Shown here in pieces: positions 4,389 to 6,782 of a stretch of DNA of 6,782 nt (position 1 is the first letter of the stretch; every line of letters starts with the position of its first letter). The translations under genes and the position numbers were made by a program. The stretch lies in contig DAINSQ010000215.1 of NCBI GenBank assembly GCA_036741235.1, positions 1-6,782 on the forward strand, read 5' to 3'. This stretch comes from JABWBR01 sp036741235. Its GTDB lineage: Bacteria > Bacteroidota > Bacteroidia > Chitinophagales > Saprospiraceae. A model generated the notes under the pieces. That model saw only the letters and a list, made by a program, of their open reading frames with translations, was not told where the DNA came from and did not search any database.

Positions 4389-6398
4389 TCAATCATCAAT
4401 CACCACAAGTTTGCCCCCGACTGCCTCCACCTGCCAAAAATACACCCCCGCCGGCAAGGCGGATATATCTATGCGCACCTGTTGCGGGTGGTGTAGAGAA
4501 AATTCATGAATTTTCTCTACCGCCGTCGTCGCCACGGGCCGGCCCAGGGCGTCGTACAATGTGAAAATGGCGGGGCCGGCGATGGATGGCCGGTGCGCCA
4601 GGATGATTTCATTGGTGGCGGGATTGGGAAATACCAGGACGCCGGGCATAGGAAAATCGCGATTCCGGGTATTGACGATCCCGCAGGCTGCGGCTATCTC
4701 CTGTTCGCTCTGGCAGCCCGCTTCATTGTTCTGAACGGAAACAATGCCTTGCGGATCGGCCAAATATTGGCAGATGCCATACGCGGCGCAGTCCGACAAG
4801 CTCTGATTGTTTCGAATGATCAGATTCCCACCGAGTGATTGCAAACTGTCGAGGGCTTCCAGCGTGGAAAGTTCCGGATTATCTTCGATCATCAGGAAAT
4901 CGTCGATATGATGAAGTTGCTGAAGGCCTGCAAGGGAGCTTAGCTGATTATTGCCGGACAGGTACACGCCGTCGCCTATGTGGGTCAAAGCCTCCAGGCC
5001 ATGCAAGTTTTCCAGTATGAGATTATCATAAATACTAACTTGGTTAGCCACTTCATAGAGGCTGTCCAAACCTGTCAGGTCGGCTAGTTGACTATTGCCG
5101 GCGATAGTGAGGCTGCCGGCGGTTTGAAGGCGCTCTAAGCCGCTCATATCCAATAACCCTGGGTTGTCAAGTACGGCAAGGCCGTAGGGGAGTTGGGACA
5201 AATCGCCCAGACCGGCAAGTGAGGTCAAGGCGGGGTTGTCTACAACCGTCAGCCCCCCCAATGAAGTCAGTTTGCCGGCGCCGTCCAGGCTGAGCATAGC
5301 TTCATTACCTGCGATGGTTAGCGTACCCTCTACTTGTGATAGACTATCCAGACCCGAAAGGCTGGTTAGCAAAGCATTATAACTAATGTTCAGGTTGCCG
5401 TCGACCCATTCCAGATTAGCCAGTCCGGCGAGATCGGCGAGGTTTGTATTGTAGCTGATTTCGGCGTTGTTTTCCAGGTGGGTCAGGTTTTCCAGGCCGT
5501 GCAGGGTTTCGAGGTTGTCGTTGCGGCTTATGGTCAGGTAGGCGCCTAATTCCGTCAACATATCCAGACCTTGCAAATCGACGAGGGAATCGTTGTCGAA
5601 AACGAACAGGTCGCGGCCAATAGTTGTGAGCTGGTCCAAGCCTTCGAGGTTTTGCAGCGATTGGTTTTTTTTGATACTGCAATCCAACCCGATAGCGCTC
5701 AACTGGTTTAATCCCTCCAGGTTGTGCAATGCGTGACATTCCTGGATATCGAGGGTTCTTCCAATTGAAGTTAAATTGCCCAGGGCGCTCAAGTCGGCCA
5801 AGACGGTGTTGTTGAGTAGATGGAAATCCATCCCAACGGTTGTCAAGCTGTTTAACCCATTCAGGCTTGTTAAATTCGAATTATTTTGAAGATTGACCCC
5901 GAACACGGTCTCTGATAACTGGTCTAGCCCTTGAAGATTCAATAAGGATGTATTACCGTTTAGGGTTAAGCCGCCCGACAAGGACTGTATGCCCTCTAGC
6001 CCATGCAATGAAGTTAATTGTGGGTTAGTTATGATAGCAATAGTTCTGGCGATAACGTTCAAGTTAGCCAGCGCACTGATTTCTGTAAGCGCTGTATTGT
6101 TAGTGATAATCAGGTTATTGCCAATATATTCTAATTGCTCCAGACCATTGAGACTGCTTAGCGAAGACGTTTCGTAAATATTCAGATTATAGCCGATGCT
6201 GGTTATATTACTCAATCCCGCCAGAGAAATAATGTTTGATCCCGTGATAAAAAGCGTTCCTGGAATGGAGGTACAACCCGGATATTGCGAAGCAAAGGCA
6301 TCAATCGAAGCCTGCGTGCTAAAGGTAATATTGTCAGGGCACTGGGCGCCAAGTAATCCTGCATAAAAAAGCAAGAACAGGAGTGCAAATTTTTTCAT
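4389..6398 (-). CDS. Secreted L-domain/leucine-rich-repeat protein with T9SS C-terminal sorting domain
   Basis: This 669-residue exported protein has a signal peptide at residues 1-18 (two lysines, then a hydrophobic core ending LLGA), with the mature chain starting Gln19-Cys20. Cys20 and Cys42 flank a short N-terminal cap. About 20 repeats of 23-24 residues follow (about 55-531), with pattern L-x2-L-x-GL-x2-L-x2-IG-x2-L-x-I-x2-N-x2. They resemble receptor L-domain type solenoids and are expected to form an elongated beta-helix for surface binding or adhesion; no ligand can be named. A Cys-containing cap (about 532-575) precedes a T9SS sorting domain (about 586-669) with VFPNPATNEI, LYDALGRPV and SALPAGVYFWQV. 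An in-frame palindromic insert encodes residues 627-635 (VEKIHEFSL). The upstream T9SS gene ends 12 bases before this start, suggesting one operon. There is no Shine-Dalgarno. It is not a lipoprotein, because Gln precedes the Cys. Confidence 0.93.
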   Translation of the reverse strand: MKKFALLFLLFYAGLLGAQCPDNITFSTQASIDAFASQYPGCTSIPGTLFITGSNIISLAGLSNITSIGYNLNIYETSSLSSLNGLEQLEYIGNNLIITNNTALTEISALANLNVIARTIAIITNPQLTSLHGLEGIQSLSGGLTLNGNTSLLNLQGLDQLSETVFGVNLQNNSNLTSLNGLNSLTTVGMDFHLLNNTVLADLSALGNLTSIGRTLDIQECHALHNLEGLNQLSAIGLDCSIKKNQSLQNLEGLDQLTTIGRDLFVFDNDSLVDLQGLDMLTELGAYLTISRNDNLETLHGLENLTHLENNAEISYNTNLADLAGLANLEWVDGNLNISYNALLTSLSGLDSLSQVEGTLTIAGNEAMLSLDGAGKLTSLGGLTVVDNPALTSLAGLGDLSQLPYGLAVLDNPGLLDMSGLERLQTAGSLTIAGNSQLADLTGLDSLYEVANQVSIYDNLILENLHGLEALTHIGDGVYLSGNNQLSSLAGLQQLHHIDDFLMIEDNPELSTLEALDSLQSLGGNLIIRNNQSLSDCAAYGICQYLADPQGIVSVQNNEAGCQSEQEIAAACGIVNTRNRDFPMPGVLVFPNPATNEIILAHRPSIAGPAIFTLYDALGRPVATTAVEKIHEFSLHHPQQVRIDISALPAGVYFWQVEAVGGKLVVIDD
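4450..4569. repeat. 120-bp direct repeat, copy 1 (T9SS domain of the repeat protein)
   Basis: This matches 6481-6600 at 117 of 120 positions with no gaps; the differences are at 4461, 4534 and 4535. Similarity fades outwards to about 4441 and 4591. It encodes the middle of the sorting domain (from TLYDALGRP to the LPAG turn) and includes one copy of the KIHEF palindrome. Such identity, when the domain edges diverge, points to recent duplication or gene conversion. Confidence 0.92.
4493..4520. mobile_element. KIHEF palindromic element, copy 1 (28 bp)
   Basis: A perfect 28-bp inverted repeat with half-site GTAGAGAAAATTCA. It lies in frame in the sorting domain of the repeat protein and reads VEKIHEFSL (residues 627-635) in the loop between GRPVATTA and HHPQQVRIDIS. 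Its mobile nature is inferred from the multiple copies and the empty site described for copy 3; no transposase is in the window. Confidence 0.7.
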
Positions 6399-6410
6399 AG
6401 GTGACGCTTT

Positions 6411-6782
6411 TTATCGTTTAACAATTTTTCCCTGCCATAGCGGCATTCCTCCTGATTGGATCGACAGGAAATACACGCCGGCCGGCAAGGCAGATATATC
6501 TATGCGCACCTGTTGCGGGTGGTGTAGAGAAAATTCATGAATTTTCTCTACCGCCGTCGTCGCCCTGGGCCGGCCCAGGGCGTCGTACAATGTGAAAATG
6601 ACGGGGCCGACGGTGGATGACCGTTGTAGATAAAATTCATGAATTTTATCTACAACCACAATGATTTCATCGGCCGCCGGGTTGGGCGATAGGGTTACCC
6701 GCATTTTTTCACCCGGCTCCCTTATCTCCGTGCTCAACACCTGCACCCACTTGCACAGGGTATCCGCCCCGCGCGGATTGCT
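6411..6782 (-). CDS. C-terminal end of a T9SS-secreted protein (enters from right edge)
   Basis: The frame is open from the right edge to a TAA at 6413-6411, giving 123 residues of the C-terminus of a larger protein. A GTG at 6746-6744 could be mistaken for a start but is better read as an internal Val, because the frame continues upstream without a stop (SNPRGADTLCKWVQVLSTEI). About residues 36-123 form a T9SS sorting domain: LSPNPAADEI, FTLYDALGRP, DISALPAGVYF and a basic end KIVKR. This domain targets the protein through the outer membrane by type IX secretion. The functional part lies outside the window. Two KIHEF palindromes interrupt the domain (VDKIHEFYLQ near its start and VEKIHEFSL in the middle), plus a 22-bp GC-rich palindrome. 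It is followed after 12 bases by the repeat-protein gene on the same strand, probably the same operon. Confidence 0.9.
   Translation of the reverse strand, partial: SNPRGADTLCKWVQVLSTEIREPGEKMRVTLSPNPAADEIIVVVDKIHEFYLQRSSTVGPVIFTLYDALGRPRATTAVEKIHEFSLHHPQQVRIDISALPAGVYFLSIQSGGMPLWQGKIVKR
6524..6551. mobile_element. KIHEF palindromic element, copy 2 (28 bp)
   Basis: Base-for-base identical to copy 1 and in the same place in the sorting domain, reading VEKIHEFSL. It probably shares its insertion event with copy 1, the surrounding 120 bp having been duplicated or converted. Confidence 0.7.
6561..6582. repeat. 22-bp perfect GC-rich palindrome in the coding sequence
   Basis: The half-site is CGCCCTGGGCC, with centre CCGG. 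It encodes ALGRPRA of the sorting domain. The matching stretch in the neighbouring gene (4530-4551) is a broken version, differing at two adjacent bases that encode Val instead of Arg. Confidence 0.75.
6623..6656. mobile_element. KIHEF palindromic element, copy 3 (34 bp, variant)
   Basis: A perfect 34-bp inverted repeat with half-site GTTGTAGATAAAATTCA; the 28-bp core is 6626-6653. Compared with copies 1 and 2 the core changes G to T in one arm and the pairing C to A in the other, so symmetry is kept. It reads VDKIHEFYL and sits in frame where the neighbouring sorting domain (about 4591-4600) has no insert; the net size difference is 27 bp (9 codons). Confidence 0.72.

Larger units (their letters stand above)
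6481..6600. repeat. 120-bp direct repeat, copy 2 (T9SS domain of the upstream protein)
   Basis: This is the partner of 4450-4569 (117/120 identical). It contains palindrome copy 2 and a 22-bp perfect GC-rich palindrome that copy 1 has only in imperfect form. Confidence 0.92.

Noticed and set aside
4493..4520. The palindrome as an intrinsic transcription terminator
   Set aside because: It lies inside an open, conserved coding domain, is A+T-rich with no GC-rich stem and is not followed by a T-tract. Position and copy pattern fit an inserted element better.
4292..4564. Plus-strand 90-codon open frame beginning in the 14-bp tandem repeat
   Set aside because: The start of the product is just the translated repeat, and the rest is antisense to the conserved sorting domain of the repeat protein.
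6411..6746. A complete 111-residue protein starting at GTG 6746
   Set aside because: The frame stays open to the right edge and the supposed product lacks a signal peptide although it carries a T9SS domain. It is the C-terminus of a longer secreted protein.
1..6782. CRISPR array, tRNA, rRNA, phage or complete insertion sequence
   Set aside because: No regularly spaced direct repeats, no recognisable tRNA or rRNA sequence, and no transposase or integrase coding region were seen on either strand.

Overview
The window looks like a chromosomal segment of a Bacteroidota bacterium. Saprospiria-like is a guess. The reasons are type IX secretion (T9SS) C-terminal sorting domains, signal peptides followed directly by Gln, BlaI/M56 and LytTR proteins typical of that phylum, no strong Shine-Dalgarno sites, and promoter candidates of the TTG-N19/20-TAnnTTTG type.

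Layout, left to right. Bases 1-148 (minus) hold the first 49 codons of a secreted protein that runs off the left edge. Bases 149-456 are intergenic. Bases 457-1215 (plus) encode a LytTR-family response regulator with no sensor kinase beside it. Bases 1422-1553 (plus) hold a 43-residue single-pass membrane ORF with its own candidate promoter. A long hairpin made of GGTTGTA heptamers (1563-1636) separates these plus-strand genes from a minus-strand pair: a BlaI-type repressor (3784-4170) followed by an M56/BlaR1-type membrane metalloprotease (1640-3772). Upstream of blaI are three copies of the dyad TACGAA-N4-TTCGTA. One fills the promoter spacer and one covers the predicted transcription start, so the pair looks autoregulated. 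The protease lacks a penicillin-binding sensor domain and carries a proline-rich plus coiled-coil periplasmic tail instead, so its signal is probably not a beta-lactam.

The right end (minus) holds a 669-residue secreted protein of about 20 L-domain/LRR-like repeats with a T9SS C-terminal domain. It lies 12 bases downstream of the end of another T9SS cargo protein that enters from the right edge. The two sorting-domain segments are nearly identical over 120 bp.

The most unusual signal is a short palindromic element inserted in frame in these sorting domains. There are three copies (28, 28 and 34 bp), each a perfect inverted repeat reading V-(E/D)-K-I-H-E-F-(S/Y)-L. One copy differs from the others by paired changes that preserve the palindrome, and one insertion site is empty in the paralogous domain. 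This resembles a coding-sequence-tolerant mobile palindrome, similar in concept to Rickettsia palindromic elements. All three larger intergenic regions also carry short tandem repeats built on GGTT with AACC-type or partly complementary right arms.
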